NCBI RefSeq assembly: GCF_030056575.1
Contig: NZ_JASHHX010000013.1
Location: 62,001 to 126,000 of the forward strand
DNA length: 64,000 nucleotides
Source: Rhodoblastus sp. 17X3
GTDB taxonomy: Bacteria; Pseudomonadota; Alphaproteobacteria; Rhizobiales; Beijerinckiaceae
Direction: 5' to 3'
Below are positions 25,974 through 34,493 of this stretch, in pieces; positions within the stretch are counted from its first letter, which is position 1; every line of letters starts with the position of its first letter. Both the position numbers and the translations under genes were made by a program. The notes under the pieces were generated by a model. That model saw only the letters and a program-made list of their open reading frames with translations, was not told the DNA's origin and searched no databases.

Positions 25974-26927
25974 TCACGCCACAGGCGTCACGGCCCCCGC
26001 GCCCGACGCCCATGACGTCAGGTTTTCAACCACGAGATCGGCCATCGCCTCGCGCGTCGCGACCGAGGCCGAGCCGATGTGAGGCGCCAGAATGACCTGC
26101 GGCATCGCGCGCAATTCCGCGGGAACGTCGGGCTCCGTCGCGAATACGTCGAGCGCGGCTGTTTGGATCTTTCCCTGCTGCAAGGCCGCGATGAGAGCCG
26201 CCGTATCGACGAGCGACCCGCGCGCGATATTGACGAGGATTCCCCGCGGCCCCAACGCTTCCAGCACGCGCGCCCCGACGATATGGCGCGTCTGCGGCCC
26301 TCCCGGCGCGGCCACGACGAGAATGTCGCAGGCCTGCGCCAACTCCACCGGCGAGGCGGCATAAGCGTAGGAAACATCGTCGCGGCGGCTGCGATTATGA
26401 TAGGCGATTTTCAGGCCGAAGGCCTCGGCCCGCCGCGCGATGGCCCGACCGATATCGCCCAGTCCGAGCACGCCAAGCACACGCCCCTTGAGCGAGGCGG
26501 ACAGCGGGAACGGCCCCCTCGTCCAGTCGCCGCGCCGCACGAAGGAATCCGCCTGCGGCAATTGGCGCACGGCGCAGAGCAGCAGCCCCATCGTCGCATC
26601 CGCGACCTCATCGACCAGGACGCCCGGCGTATTGGTCACCACGACGCCCCTCGCCCGCGCCGCCGCGACATCGATATGGTCATAGCCGACGCCCAGATTG
26701 GCGACGATTTCGAGCTTCGGGAAAAGATCGAGAAAGACGGAATCGATCCTTTGCGCGCCGGTCGAGGCGAGGCCGCGAATGTCCGGCGCCGCCGCGCGCA
26801 GGGCCGCCGCGCGGTCGGCTTCCTCCCAGAGCTTCAGCGCGTCGAAGGTCTTGGTCAGCCGCGCCAGCCCCCCGGCCGGCAAGGGATCTGGAACGAGAAC
26901 GCGAAAACCGGGGAATGACGACGGCAT
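25974..26927 (-). CDS. D-isomer-specific 2-hydroxyacid dehydrogenase
   Basis: A 317-residue NAD(P)-dependent dehydrogenase of the glyoxylate/hydroxypyruvate reductase type. Catalytic residues are the Arg in 'VNIARGSLVDTAAL', the Glu in 'VFATEPDVPAEL' and the His in 'VILAPHIGSASVAT'; the Rossmann loop is 'VLGVLGLGDIGRAIARRAEAFG', and 'LGVGYDHIDVAAARARGVVVTNTPGVLVDEVADATMGLLL' is family-typical. The start at 26927 follows a strong GGAGG and lies 6 bases from it; a longer frame to 26975 is less likely. Exact substrate is inferred. It is 57 bases upstream of hemH on the same strand. Confidence 0.9.
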   Translation of the reverse strand: MPSSFPGFRVLVPDPLPAGGLARLTKTFDALKLWEEADRAAALRAAAPDIRGLASTGAQRIDSVFLDLFPKLEIVANLGVGYDHIDVAAARARGVVVTNTPGVLVDEVADATMGLLLCAVRQLPQADSFVRRGDWTRGPFPLSASLKGRVLGVLGLGDIGRAIARRAEAFGLKIAYHNRSRRDDVSYAYAASPVELAQACDILVVAAPGGPQTRHIVGARVLEALGPRGILVNIARGSLVDTAALIAALQQGKIQTAALDVFATEPDVPAELRAMPQVILAPHIGSASVATREAMADLVVENLTSWASGAGAVTPVA

Positions 26928-26987
26928 GGGAACCTCCGGGGCGGCCATGTTGCACGGCCTCCACGCCGCCAACATTCGTCCCGTTCA

Positions 26988-27001
26988 TTGATCCGCATCA
27001 A
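26988..27001. promoter_or_regulatory. FNR/FixK-type box upstream of hemN
   Basis: TTGATCCGCATCAA matches the TTGAT-N4-ATCAA consensus exactly. Its centre is about 41.5 bases before the hemN ATG. Oxygen-regulated hemN control by FNR/FixK-type proteins is established in other alphaproteobacteria, so hypoxic induction is expected here. Confidence 0.7.
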
Positions 27002-27035
27002 GGTCTGTCTCGACGATGAATGAGAAAAAGTCCAG

Positions 27036-28388
27036 ATGACCGCCATTCCATCAAATCTGGTTCTCGCCGAGAAGTCGGTTCCTCGTTACACGAGCTATCC
27101 CACCGCGCCGCATTTCTCCGATGCGGTCGGGCCGGACCAGTTCGCGGAATGGCTCGGCGCCTTGCCGGTCGACACGCGCCTGTCGCTTTACCTCCACGTG
27201 CCTTACTGCCGCGAGCTGTGCACTTATTGCGGCTGCCACACCCGGGCCACGCGCAAGAATGAGCCGCTCGACGCCTATGCCGAGACCCTTGCGCGCGAAA
27301 TTGACATGGTCGCCAGGACTTCGCCCGCGCGGGAGGTGGTCCACGCCCATTGGGGCGGCGGCACGCCGGGCCTGCTCGGCGGCGCCCGGTTGCGCGCGCT
27401 CACGGATTCCCTGCGCGGGCATTTCAATTTTTCGGCCAAAGCCGAAATTTCGATCGAACTCGACCCGCGTCATGTTGACGGCGATCTCGCCCTTGCTCTT
27501 GCCGGGGCGGGCTTCAACCGCGTCAGCCTCGGCGTGCAGGATTTCAACCCGCATGTGCAGAAGGCCATTGGCCGCATCCAGCCCTTCGAGGTTGTCGAGC
27601 GCGCCGTCGGCCTGCTGCGCGTCGCGGGCTTCCGCGCCATCAATCTCGACCTGATGTATGGCCTGCCCTTCCAGACCGAGGAAGACGTGGTCAACACCGC
27701 CGAACTCGCGGCCTCGCTGGCCCCGAGCCGGCTGGCGCTTTTCGGCTACGCCCACGCGCCCTGGTTCGCCAAGCGGCAGACGCTGATCGACGCCGCCGCC
27801 CTGCCCGGCGCGGCGGAACGGCTGCGCCAGGCCGCGACCGCGCGCAAGACCCTGGCGGATCGGGGCTATGTCGCCATCGGACTCGATCATTTCGCGCTGC
27901 CCGACGACCCGATGGCCGTCGCGCTCCGGGCCGGCAATCTGCGGCGCAATTTCCAGGGCTATACGGTGGACCAGGCCGAGGCCTTGCTGCCCTTCGGCGC
28001 TTCCTCGATAGGGCGGTTGCCGCAGGGCTACGCCCAGAACGCGGCGGATGTCGGGTCGTGGCGGCGCGCTATCGAGGCCGGGCGCTTCGCCACTGTGAAG
28101 GGAATCGCCCTCTCCCGCGACGATCTCGCGCGCGCGGCGGTGATCGAGCGGCTGATGTGCGATTTTTCCGTCGATTACGGCGTGATCGCGGAAAACATGC
28201 TGGGCGACGTCGCGGCCTTCGATGCGGCGGAAGCGGATTTGGCGCAGCTGATCCGGGAGGGCGTTGCGTCGCAGGAGGGGCGGCGGGTCTCGATCACAGA
28301 GGCCGGGCGCCCCTTCATGCGCCTTGTCGCGGCCGCGTTCGACGCCTATCTGCCGACCCGCGCCGCCCGCCACAGCGTGGCGGTGTGA
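27036..28388 (+). CDS. hemN: Oxygen-independent coproporphyrinogen III dehydrogenase
   Basis: A 450-residue radical SAM enzyme that turns coproporphyrinogen III into protoporphyrinogen IX without oxygen. The 4Fe-4S cluster cysteines are C58, C62 and C65 (HVPYCRELCTYCGCHT). Marks of true HemN are 'GGGTPGLLGGARLRAL', 'GVQDFNPHVQKAIGRIQP', 'INLDLMYGLPFQTEEDVV' and 'LPFGASSIGRLPQGYAQNA'. The N-terminal 'AEKSVPRYTSYPTAPHF' is the HemN trip-wire region. No good Shine-Dalgarno precedes the ATG, and the FNR box sits where a class II site would place the transcription start almost at the ATG. It lies divergent from the hydroxyacid dehydrogenase. Confidence 0.95.
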   Translation: MTAIPSNLVLAEKSVPRYTSYPTAPHFSDAVGPDQFAEWLGALPVDTRLSLYLHVPYCRELCTYCGCHTRATRKNEPLDAYAETLAREIDMVARTSPAREVVHAHWGGGTPGLLGGARLRALTDSLRGHFNFSAKAEISIELDPRHVDGDLALALAGAGFNRVSLGVQDFNPHVQKAIGRIQPFEVVERAVGLLRVAGFRAINLDLMYGLPFQTEEDVVNTAELAASLAPSRLALFGYAHAPWFAKRQTLIDAAALPGAAERLRQAATARKTLADRGYVAIGLDHFALPDDPMAVALRAGNLRRNFQGYTVDQAEALLPFGASSIGRLPQGYAQNAADVGSWRRAIEAGRFATVKGIALSRDDLARAAVIERLMCDFSVDYGVIAENMLGDVAAFDAAEADLAQLIREGVASQEGRRVSITEAGRPFMRLVAAAFDAYLPTRAARHSVAV

Positions 28389-28390
28389 CA

Positions 28391-29011
28391 CTAGATCCGA
28401 TTGCCCTCGATCTGACGTTCGAGCGTCTCGGCCTCTTGGCGGAGCTGGTCGTTCCGCGGGTCTAATTCCAGCGCGCGGCGCAGCAACTCCAGCGCGGGGA
28501 CATTGCGCCCTTCGGCGCGCATCAGCGTCGCCAGTTCGCTCATCGCCATGAAGTCGCGCGACTCGACGCCGAGAGCGTGGTCCAGATCAAGCATGGCGCC
28601 TTCGCTGTCGCCCTGAAGCAGGGCCGATTGCGCCCGCCGCCGCCAGCCGAGCGTCCAATCCGGATAGAGCGCCACGATGCGGTCGAGCAGGGCCGCGGCC
28701 TCCGGCCCCTTTGCGCTTTTCATCAGGCTTTCGGAGCGGGCCATCAGCAGGTCGGCCGTGGGCGAGCCGGAATGTCCCCACAGCCGGACGATGAAGCTGC
28801 GGATCTGCGCGGCGGCCTGTGCGTCCGGCGCCTGTCGCAATTTCGCGAATAATTCGGTCAGCGCCTTCTGCCGCGCCTCGGCCGCGATCGGCCTCGCCAC
28901 GCTCCTCTCGGGCGGCGCGGCGCGCGAGGGGACCGCGAGGCCAAAAGCCGCGAAAGCGAAGAAGCCGACAGCCGCGAAAGCGGACAGGAAAATAAAGCGA
29001 AGCGCCTGCAT
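28391..29011 (-). CDS. Exported TPR-repeat protein
   Basis: A 206-residue periplasmic protein with a signal peptide (MQALRFIFLSAFAAVGFFAFAAFGLAVPSRAA) and tetratricopeptide repeats: 'AAALLDRIVALYPDWTLGWRRRAQSALLQGDSEGAMLDLDHALGVESRDFMAMSELATLMRAEGRNVPALELLRRALELDPRND' covers about three repeats, which bind protein partners. The C-terminus is helical. The start is MQALR at 29011; an 80-residue upstream extension is not protein-like. It overlaps almost tail-to-tail with hemN (2-base gap). Partner unknown. Confidence 0.82.
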   Translation of the reverse strand: MQALRFIFLSAFAAVGFFAFAAFGLAVPSRAAPPERSVARPIAAEARQKALTELFAKLRQAPDAQAAAQIRSFIVRLWGHSGSPTADLLMARSESLMKSAKGPEAAALLDRIVALYPDWTLGWRRRAQSALLQGDSEGAMLDLDHALGVESRDFMAMSELATLMRAEGRNVPALELLRRALELDPRNDQLRQEAETLERQIEGNRI

Positions 29012-29280
29012 GGAATGATTAAAGCTGATTTTTACGCCCGCGCCAAATGGAAGCAAAAACCGGCGAACCGCCCGGTCATCGGCACATAAAGCATAAAGTG
29101 GAACGCGGCCTTGCAGTCGACACATTTCATCGCTATGAATGCGCCATCGATCTTGCTGCTGAACTTTGTTTTCGCGCCAATGGCGCCGCTGACGATCTTC
29201 CTCTCCCAAAATCGACCTGAACCGCCAGCCGCGCCTCAGCGTGGCGGGCATCTCCCGTGACCGATCAAAAGGAAATCGTC

Positions 29281-29490
29281 ATGACTATCGGAACCGTCAA
29301 GTTCTTCAATTCGACCAAGGGCTTCGGCTTCATCCAGCCCGACGATGGCGGCGCGGACGTTTTCGTCCACATCTCCGCCGTCGAACGCTCGGGCATGCGC
29401 ACGATCGTGGAAGGCCAGAAGCTCAGCTTCGACATTGTCAAGGACAACCGTAGCGGCAAGAGCGCGGCCGAGAATCTTCAGGCTGCGTAA
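29281..29490 (+). CDS. cspA: CspA-family cold shock protein
   Basis: A 69-residue OB-fold RNA chaperone: '[63 protein letters not shown]' includes the RNP1 (KGFGFI) and RNP2 (VFVHI) nucleic-acid-binding motifs. It binds single-stranded RNA and keeps messages unfolded. The ATG at 29281 follows AAAAGGAAATCGTC, a good RBS. A strong terminator lies 64 bases after the stop. The gene is short but complete; the gap to the TPR gene (29012-29280) contains only its promoter region. Confidence 0.95.
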   Translation: MTIGTVKFFNSTKGFGFIQPDDGGADVFVHISAVERSGMRTIVEGQKLSFDIVKDNRSGKSAAENLQAA

Positions 29491-29553
29491 CGAATAACGC
29501 TTCTGGTCCGTGACCACGGATGTACTGGCGTAGGCCATCGAGGCGTTTAGGAG

Positions 29554-29580
29554 AAGGTCGGGTTCGCCCGGCCTTTTTTA
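29554..29580 (+). terminator. Intrinsic terminator of the cold-shock gene
   Basis: AAGGTCGGG pairs with CCCGGCCTT around a TTCG loop (one G-T pair), followed by TTTTTTATTTTTT. It is one of the clearest terminators in the window. Confidence 0.9.
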
Positions 29581-29615
29581 TTTTTTGCGGCCGCGGACGC
29601 GTCGGCCCCGGCCAT

Positions 29616-30695
29616 TCAATGCGCGGATTGGACGGGCGCGGCCGTAGCTTCGCTGCGCCATGACGCCATGGCCCAGCGCGCGCCGTCAAGCACGCTCGAC
29701 AGGCCATAGGGTCCGGTCACCTTGATCTTCGCCATCAGCGGAAACTGCGTGGGCTCGTCGAAGACGATGCGCGCGACCTGGTTGCGATCCACGCCGCTCA
29801 TATTGGACTGGAATTCGGCCGGCGCCCGATCGGTGATCGTCTCGATCCTCTCGACGCGGCCGCTTTCGCGGTTCACGCCATCCGTCACGATCACCCTCTC
29901 GCCATGCGCGATTCCGTACATGCGATTTGTCGGCAGATAGGCCAGCACATATTTGGGACCGTGATAGACGTCCGCCATGACTTCGCCGTGGGTCATAACG
30001 GCGCCGGGCTCCGCGACCTTGGCGCCGAGGGTCCCCTCGACGGGGCTGGCGACGATTCCGTCGCGATAGGTCGCCTGCGCGCGGTCAAGCGCGTCGGCGA
30101 GATGCGCCAGATTCAATTTCGCCATGCCGCGCTCGCTTTCAAGCGCGCCGCGTTCGGAGCGCAAGGCTTCGACCTCGCGCGCGGCGTCATAAGCGTCGCG
30201 GCTCGCTTCCGCCTGACGCACGCGCGTGGAAAAGCCCGACGCGACGGCCTTCTCGATCTGCGCCTGCACGGCCTTCGCCGTGCGGCTTCGGCTTTCCGCC
30301 GATGGCAGCGTCGTCTCGATGGCGGCCAGACGCGTCGCGATCTGGGTCTGGCGCGCCTCGAGTTGCGCCTTGCGGGTGACGAGGCTGGAAATCAGGTCCA
30401 GCATCTGGGTCGAGACGACATTGCCGAGCGGCTGGCCCGCCGCGACTTTCTGGCCTGGCCGCCCCGCAAAGGAAAGAACCTGCGCGTCGAAGGGCTGGGT
30501 GACGATCTCGCGCTCCTGCACAACCAATCCACTCGCGTCCAGCAGCACGAGGGAGCCGATGAAAAGATAGACCACCCACAGGGCGCCGGCGCTGAGCCCG
30601 AAGACATAGAGCCGCCGGGCGAGGGTCTGGCTGGCGCGCACCTGGTTCCGCGCATTGTCGGGCCGGAACTCGGGACGCAAGGAATGGATCGCCAT
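29616..30695 (-). CDS. HlyD-like membrane fusion protein of a polysaccharide locus
   Basis: A 359-residue protein anchored by one N-terminal membrane segment ('VFGLSAGALWVVYLFIGSLVLL', about residues 30-51). After it come a biotinyl-lipoyl-like segment ('REIVTQPFDAQVLSFAGRPGQKVAAGQPLGNV') and a helical hairpin/coiled coil (residues about 105-200, 'RKAQLEARQTQIATRLAAIE...'), and it returns to a barrel ('DGIVASPVEGTLGAKVAEPGAVMTHGEVMADVY'). This order is that of periplasmic adaptor proteins (HlyD, EmrA, Alg44-like). It is the last gene of an operon with a glycosyltransferase, so its job is probably to link the inner-membrane synthase to export. The start at 30695 (MAIHSLRP) gives a 28-base gap from the glycosyltransferase stop. 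No outer-membrane channel is in the operon. Confidence 0.8.
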   Translation of the reverse strand: MAIHSLRPEFRPDNARNQVRASQTLARRLYVFGLSAGALWVVYLFIGSLVLLDASGLVVQEREIVTQPFDAQVLSFAGRPGQKVAAGQPLGNVVSTQMLDLISSLVTRKAQLEARQTQIATRLAAIETTLPSAESRSRTAKAVQAQIEKAVASGFSTRVRQAEASRDAYDAAREVEALRSERGALESERGMAKLNLAHLADALDRAQATYRDGIVASPVEGTLGAKVAEPGAVMTHGEVMADVYHGPKYVLAYLPTNRMYGIAHGERVIVTDGVNRESGRVERIETITDRAPAEFQSNMSGVDRNQVARIVFDEPTQFPLMAKIKVTGPYGLSSVLDGARWAMASWRSEATAAPVQSAH

Positions 30696-30723
30696 TTTCT
30701 TTCTCTGTCTCCCGCGCGCGGGT

Positions 30724-32007
30724 TCATCGCCAATCATTCAGATCGCGAACTTTTTTGGGAACGTAATTGTCGGTCAGGGACAAGGAGGCGACCGCCTCGG
30801 TGGCGTAGGCGTAAAGTCGGTGGAATTTCATCACATAGATCTGAAACAGACCGTATACCGGGACGAATGGCAGAAGATGCAGATAATCCGGACGTCCCGT
30901 GACAAGGGTCGCGGCGACGAAACAAGCGAGGTCGAATCCGAAAAGCGCAATGGAGACCGCCACAAGCAAGGTGGTCGCGCCAGCGACGCCGAATGTGGCG
31001 AACAGCCATCCCAGGTAGAAGGGAAAAGCGAGGCCCGGTAAAGCGGTAAACAGCAAGAAGTCCCACTGGTGCGCCGCTTCGAGCCAGCGAAAGGATGGCG
31101 CGAATGGATTGAACAGCCGACGATATTTGCGGAAGCGGATCCAATAGGCGTCCCGCTCCCAGCGGCTGCGCTGGCGCAACAGGGCGAAGGGACTTTCAGG
31201 CACGTCAGTGTAGCAAATCGCGTGGCGGGCAAATTCGATTTTGTAGCCGGCGAGCCGCAGCCGTATCGTGAAGTCAAAATCCTCGCCGCCCGTGTCCATC
31301 CCGCCCTGCGCAACCCATGCGCTGCGTCGGAAGGCGCCAAAGGCGCCTGATATGCACGACACCTGGTCGAGCGCGCCCGAGTAGGTTTTGCCGAGCGAAA
31401 TGGAGATGAGATATTCGATCGCCTGAATCGCGGTGGTCACCGAACGACGCCAGTTGCGCACCAGGATATTGCCCGACACCGCCCCGATGGACGCGTTCCC
31501 CGCGAGCGGGCGCAGCAATTCCTCGATCGCATTGGGTTCGAACGAACAATCGCAGTCCGTGACGATGAAAATCTCGCCATGCGCCATGCGCGCCGCGAGA
31601 TTGAGGGCCGCCGCCTTGCCGCCGCGCAACTGCAGGCGAGCGATCGACTGCACCAGCCCCTCACTCTGCAAGCGCCGCATGATCGAAAAGGTCCGGTCGC
31701 TGGATCCATCATCGACGCAGACGATTTCGAAGCCGTGGAAACTCTGTTTTCGCAGCGACCGGACGCATTTTTCGATGGCGTCTTCCTCATTATGGCCGGC
31801 CAGCAGGATCGAGACGCGAGGAAGCGGCGGAAGCGGCCCGTAAGGCCGGTGGTCGCGGAGGATGAATGCGGCCGCGGTCGCCTGAATCCCAATAAAAAAT
31901 CGCGGCGCGTCCGTCAGCAGCACCATGCCGAACATCGTGAAAAACGACCATCCCGACAGGGAGCCCAGCAGGCCGCGTGCATTTTCGAAAAGCTCCATCG
32001 CGCTCAC
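30724..32007 (-). CDS. Family 2 membrane glycosyltransferase (processive type)
   Basis: A 427-residue inner-membrane synthase. A helix near the N-terminus precedes the GT-A domain with 'PRVSILLAGHNEEDAIEKCVRSLRKQ', Asp in 'IVCVDDGSSDRTF', DxD in 'IFIVTDCDCSFEPNAIEELL', 'GGEDFDFTIRLRLAGYKI' and the terminal QxxRW-like 'RQRSRWERDAYWI'. At least four helices follow. This pattern is that of processive polysaccharide synthases such as those for poly-N-acetylglucosamine or cellulose. The GTG start (32007) overlaps the TackOD1 stop (GTGA); an ATG 9 bases in could also serve. No dedicated hydrolase or deacetylase is in the operon, so the polymer cannot be named. Confidence 0.85.
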   Translation of the reverse strand: MSAMELFENARGLLGSLSGWSFFTMFGMVLLTDAPRFFIGIQATAAAFILRDHRPYGPLPPLPRVSILLAGHNEEDAIEKCVRSLRKQSFHGFEIVCVDDGSSDRTFSIMRRLQSEGLVQSIARLQLRGGKAAALNLAARMAHGEIFIVTDCDCSFEPNAIEELLRPLAGNASIGAVSGNILVRNWRRSVTTAIQAIEYLISISLGKTYSGALDQVSCISGAFGAFRRSAWVAQGGMDTGGEDFDFTIRLRLAGYKIEFARHAICYTDVPESPFALLRQRSRWERDAYWIRFRKYRRLFNPFAPSFRWLEAAHQWDFLLFTALPGLAFPFYLGWLFATFGVAGATTLLVAVSIALFGFDLACFVAATLVTGRPDYLHLLPFVPVYGLFQIYVMKFHRLYAYATEAVASLSLTDNYVPKKVRDLNDWR

Positions 32008-33422
32008 GCAACTTTTCTCGGCCGCTCCGCGACCCCCGGCACTTCGTCAGGCGAAAAGACGGCGAGTTCGATTTTCGGCGCGAGCGAGAGATGCCGTTCG
32101 AGCCTTTGGCGAATATCGGGCAGATGCCGCTCGACCTCCGCCTTGAGGTCGCGTCCGAGCAGGGCCAGATAGACGGGTGCGGCAGCGATAATCTCCGTTT
32201 CGGGCGTGAAGCATTCCCGCATGATCTGATCGAAGAAAGCGCAGGTCTGACGCCAGGCGTCGGCCCTGTCCGGCATCTCCGGCGGCTTGTGCAGACGAGC
32301 GAACAATATGCTGCAGGGCTGCCCGAGCGCGGCGTGGCGGCGCGCAAAAGCGCGGACCCTGCCGCCGATTGAAACACCATCAGCTTCCGGGAGCGGCGCC
32401 CCGCTGGTCACGCAGGCGCGTCCGGCGGCGGTCAGGCCATAGGCGTAGATGGTCGTGCTGTCGACGCGCCGCGCATCAATGCGCGAGTCGCAATCCAGGC
32501 AGAGGAAACCGACCTTGTGTTCGGTGGAGAGGTGGCTGCAGGATCGGCAGACGGCGATCGACCCCGGGCGATCGTAATCGACGCTGAAGTTCTTCAGCTG
32601 CTGCAGGCATTTGGGGCAAACCAGCTCGCCGCCGCGCCGGAAGTCGCGCTCCGGCCCCTGGCAAGCGCATTTCAGGTGATGGACAATCGGCTCCTCGACG
32701 ATGTCGGCGCCGCCGCAGCTCGAACAATATTCGCGCACCGTCATCCGCGCCGAGGCGCAATGGGGGCAGACATTGGTCTTGTCGAAGAATTTTCGCTCCA
32801 TCAGGCCCTGGCTGGCCAGTTCCGCCGCGAGCGCCGCCGCGCCCGGTATCGCAACCTCGTCGTCATAGACGAAGGTTTCGCGGGCGCCGACCTCGCTTCG
32901 CGGCGTCAAAGCGCGGTCGCGCACGAACAGGCGCGCCAGCAGCATCAGGCGACGGTCTTCGGTTTCGATCACGTCGCGCGGCAGGGAGCGAAGCCGCCGC
33001 ACCGCGGGACGAAGCATCTCGACGGCCTCGTCGATCTCGCGCTGCGAGGCGCCGTCAAGCATGATGTCGGCGCGGCGCTGATCCCGCGTTCCGCGACCGC
33101 CGCGGGTCGCATCGACGACGGGGAGAATCGCGGCGGGGCCGCGGCCGAGGCGCCGCGCCAGCAAGGCCGCGGCGTTCGTCTCCGTCAATAGGACGATGTC
33201 CGGCGTTTCGTTCGGATTGGCGAAACAGGCTTCGTCCGGCAGGATCGTCTCGTTGAGGCGACCGGGAACGCCAAGAAGCCGAATGGGAGCTTGACGCCGC
33301 AGGGCCTCCGGCGCATCGGAGCCATGGGGGCGGCCGGGACCCGAGGACTCGGCGCGAGCAGAAATATCGACGAGCGCCGCCTTCGGAAAGTCCTGCCTCG
33401 CAAGATGAATCGCTTTGCTCAT
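32004..33422 (-). CDS. TackOD1 zinc-ribbon signalling protein with degenerate GGDEF-like tail
   Basis: A 472-residue cytosolic protein. Residues about 45-170 look like a divergent receiver-like domain (IRLLGVPGRLN...TPDIVLLTETNAAALLARRL) with no sure phosphoacceptor Asp. Residues 212-330 hold a large cysteine cluster: C219/C222, C233/C236, C252/C254, C269/C272, C292/C295 and C308/C311. The order 'FFDKTNVCPHC...REYCSSCGG...HHLKCACQGPE...LVCPKC...VDYDRPGS...C..C' is the pattern I know as the TackOD1 domain, first described as an output domain in Thaumarchaeota and found in bacterial signalling proteins. The C-terminal third (residues about 345-455) resembles a GGDEF fold without the GGDEF motif, so it may bind c-di-GMP or a nucleotide without making it. 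It begins the operon and is coupled to the glycosyltransferase (GTGA). Confidence 0.78.
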   Translation of the reverse strand: MSKAIHLARQDFPKAALVDISARAESSGPGRPHGSDAPEALRRQAPIRLLGVPGRLNETILPDEACFANPNETPDIVLLTETNAAALLARRLGRGPAAILPVVDATRGGRGTRDQRRADIMLDGASQREIDEAVEMLRPAVRRLRSLPRDVIETEDRRLMLLARLFVRDRALTPRSEVGARETFVYDDEVAIPGAAALAAELASQGLMERKFFDKTNVCPHCASARMTVREYCSSCGGADIVEEPIVHHLKCACQGPERDFRRGGELVCPKCLQQLKNFSVDYDRPGSIAVCRSCSHLSTEHKVGFLCLDCDSRIDARRVDSTTIYAYGLTAAGRACVTSGAPLPEADGVSIGGRVRAFARRHAALGQPCSILFARLHKPPEMPDRADAWRQTCAFFDQIMRECFTPETEIIAAAPVYLALLGRDLKAEVERHLPDIRQRLERHLSLAPKIELAVFSPDEVPGVAERPRKVA

Positions 33423-33788
33423 CTACATACTGACCAACGTTACATCGACGCGGAACCTGGCGAGCCCCTTCCATCATCGGTTCCTGCAAACGCCCGGCGC
33501 GATGCCGCGAGCCGGGAATTCTCTGAGATTTATCGACGACGTTTCCGTTCTCGCGAACGACACAGGTCCAATTCACGCCGTAACGTTAGCAGAGCATGTG
33601 TTGATATATCGTTGCGTCACTTTATGTATTGAATTGAGCCATAACGCCCGAATTCATTGTCATTTTTGGCGCGTGTGAAGAACAGATCCTCCGTTTATTG
33701 AGGGTGCGCCGCACCCCCGCGACGGGCGGCGCAGGCTCCTCGTCGCCATGCGCGAGAGCAGCGCCCGACAGGCGAGTCCGCCCGGCTT

Positions 33789-33848
33789 CTCCGCCGCTTT
33801 GGCGACGCCTTCGCGCTGGCGTTCAAGCATGATCTCGCGTTCGAATGG
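33789..33848 (-). pseudogene. Scrap of a serine-recombinase (resolvase) gene
   Basis: Reading minus from 33848 gives PFEREIMLERQREGVAKAAE, the strongly conserved post-catalytic segment of Tn3-type resolvases and invertases. The match is lost on both sides, and the following frame has a different sequence. The 366 bases before it (33423-33788), between the TackOD1 start and this scrap, hold no gene; they contain the AT-rich promoter region of the TackOD1 operon. Confidence 0.75.
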
Positions 33849-33855
33849 CTACCGA

Positions 33856-34392
33856 TCACTTAAGCTCGCAAGCGAAGATCGCTTTGATTCGCGTTGTCAC
33901 CCGTACGCTCGGATAACCATCGTAGAAGCCAGATATCAGGAAGGTTGCGGTCTCCCCGGGAAGAGCTGTTCCGCCAGAAGACATGACGACATCCTGCAAA
34001 CCCAGATTTTGGGTGATCATTTCGATGCGGACGATCACTTTATTGTCCAGTATGTTGTGCAAATCCCAGGTGAATGCATTCGCATAGGCGAGAAAAGAAG
34101 GACTTGCCGAGCGAATTTTCTTCAATTCTGCATCGGCCAACGGTTCTGGAATGCAGGTCTTGATTTCTCCGGCCATGCCGCGTGAAGCGAGCCTTTCCTG
34201 CACCTTCGCCTCACACTCGTCTCGGCAACCTTTCATAAAGCTGCGGATCTCCTCGTCCTCTATGGCGGACGAGGTGTGTTTCGACGTAAGGCAAACTCGA
34301 AAGCAGGTTTGGGTTTGGGCTTGGGTTTGGTCGAACGACGTGGCTCCGAGAGCCGCAGACCCGACCATGGCGGCTAGCAGGATCATTCGCAT
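33856..34392 (-). CDS. Secreted cysteine-containing hypothetical protein
   Basis: A 178-residue exported protein of no recognised family. Signal peptide 'MRMILLAAMVGSAALGATSFDQTQAQ' leads to a mature part with cysteines in 'QTCFRVCLTSKH' and 'MKGCRDECEAKVQERL', which could form two disulfides, then 'KTCIPEPLADAELKKIRSASPSFLAYANAFTWDLHNILDNKVIVRIEMITQNLG' and a strand-rich C-terminus ending 'KAIFACELK'. The start at 34392 fits the signal peptide; a frame to 34434 is less likely. It lies in a region of mobile-element debris, so it may be imported cargo. Confidence 0.6.
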   Translation of the reverse strand: MRMILLAAMVGSAALGATSFDQTQAQTQTCFRVCLTSKHTSSAIEDEEIRSFMKGCRDECEAKVQERLASRGMAGEIKTCIPEPLADAELKKIRSASPSFLAYANAFTWDLHNILDNKVIVRIEMITQNLGLQDVVMSSGGTALPGETATFLISGFYDGYPSVRVTTRIKAIFACELK

Positions 34393-34493
34393 TTGGAGGC
34401 TCGCAAGACGTTGCTGGAGCGCCATCAGACGCAAGCAGGGGCGACTTATGGTTTGCGATAAATTGTACGGACGTCACGGCGCGATGGATCATT

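Noticed and set aside
33423-33788. Possible gene between TackOD1 and the resolvase scrap
   Set aside because: All frames are short or compositionally poor; the region is AT-rich next to the operon start and fits a promoter.
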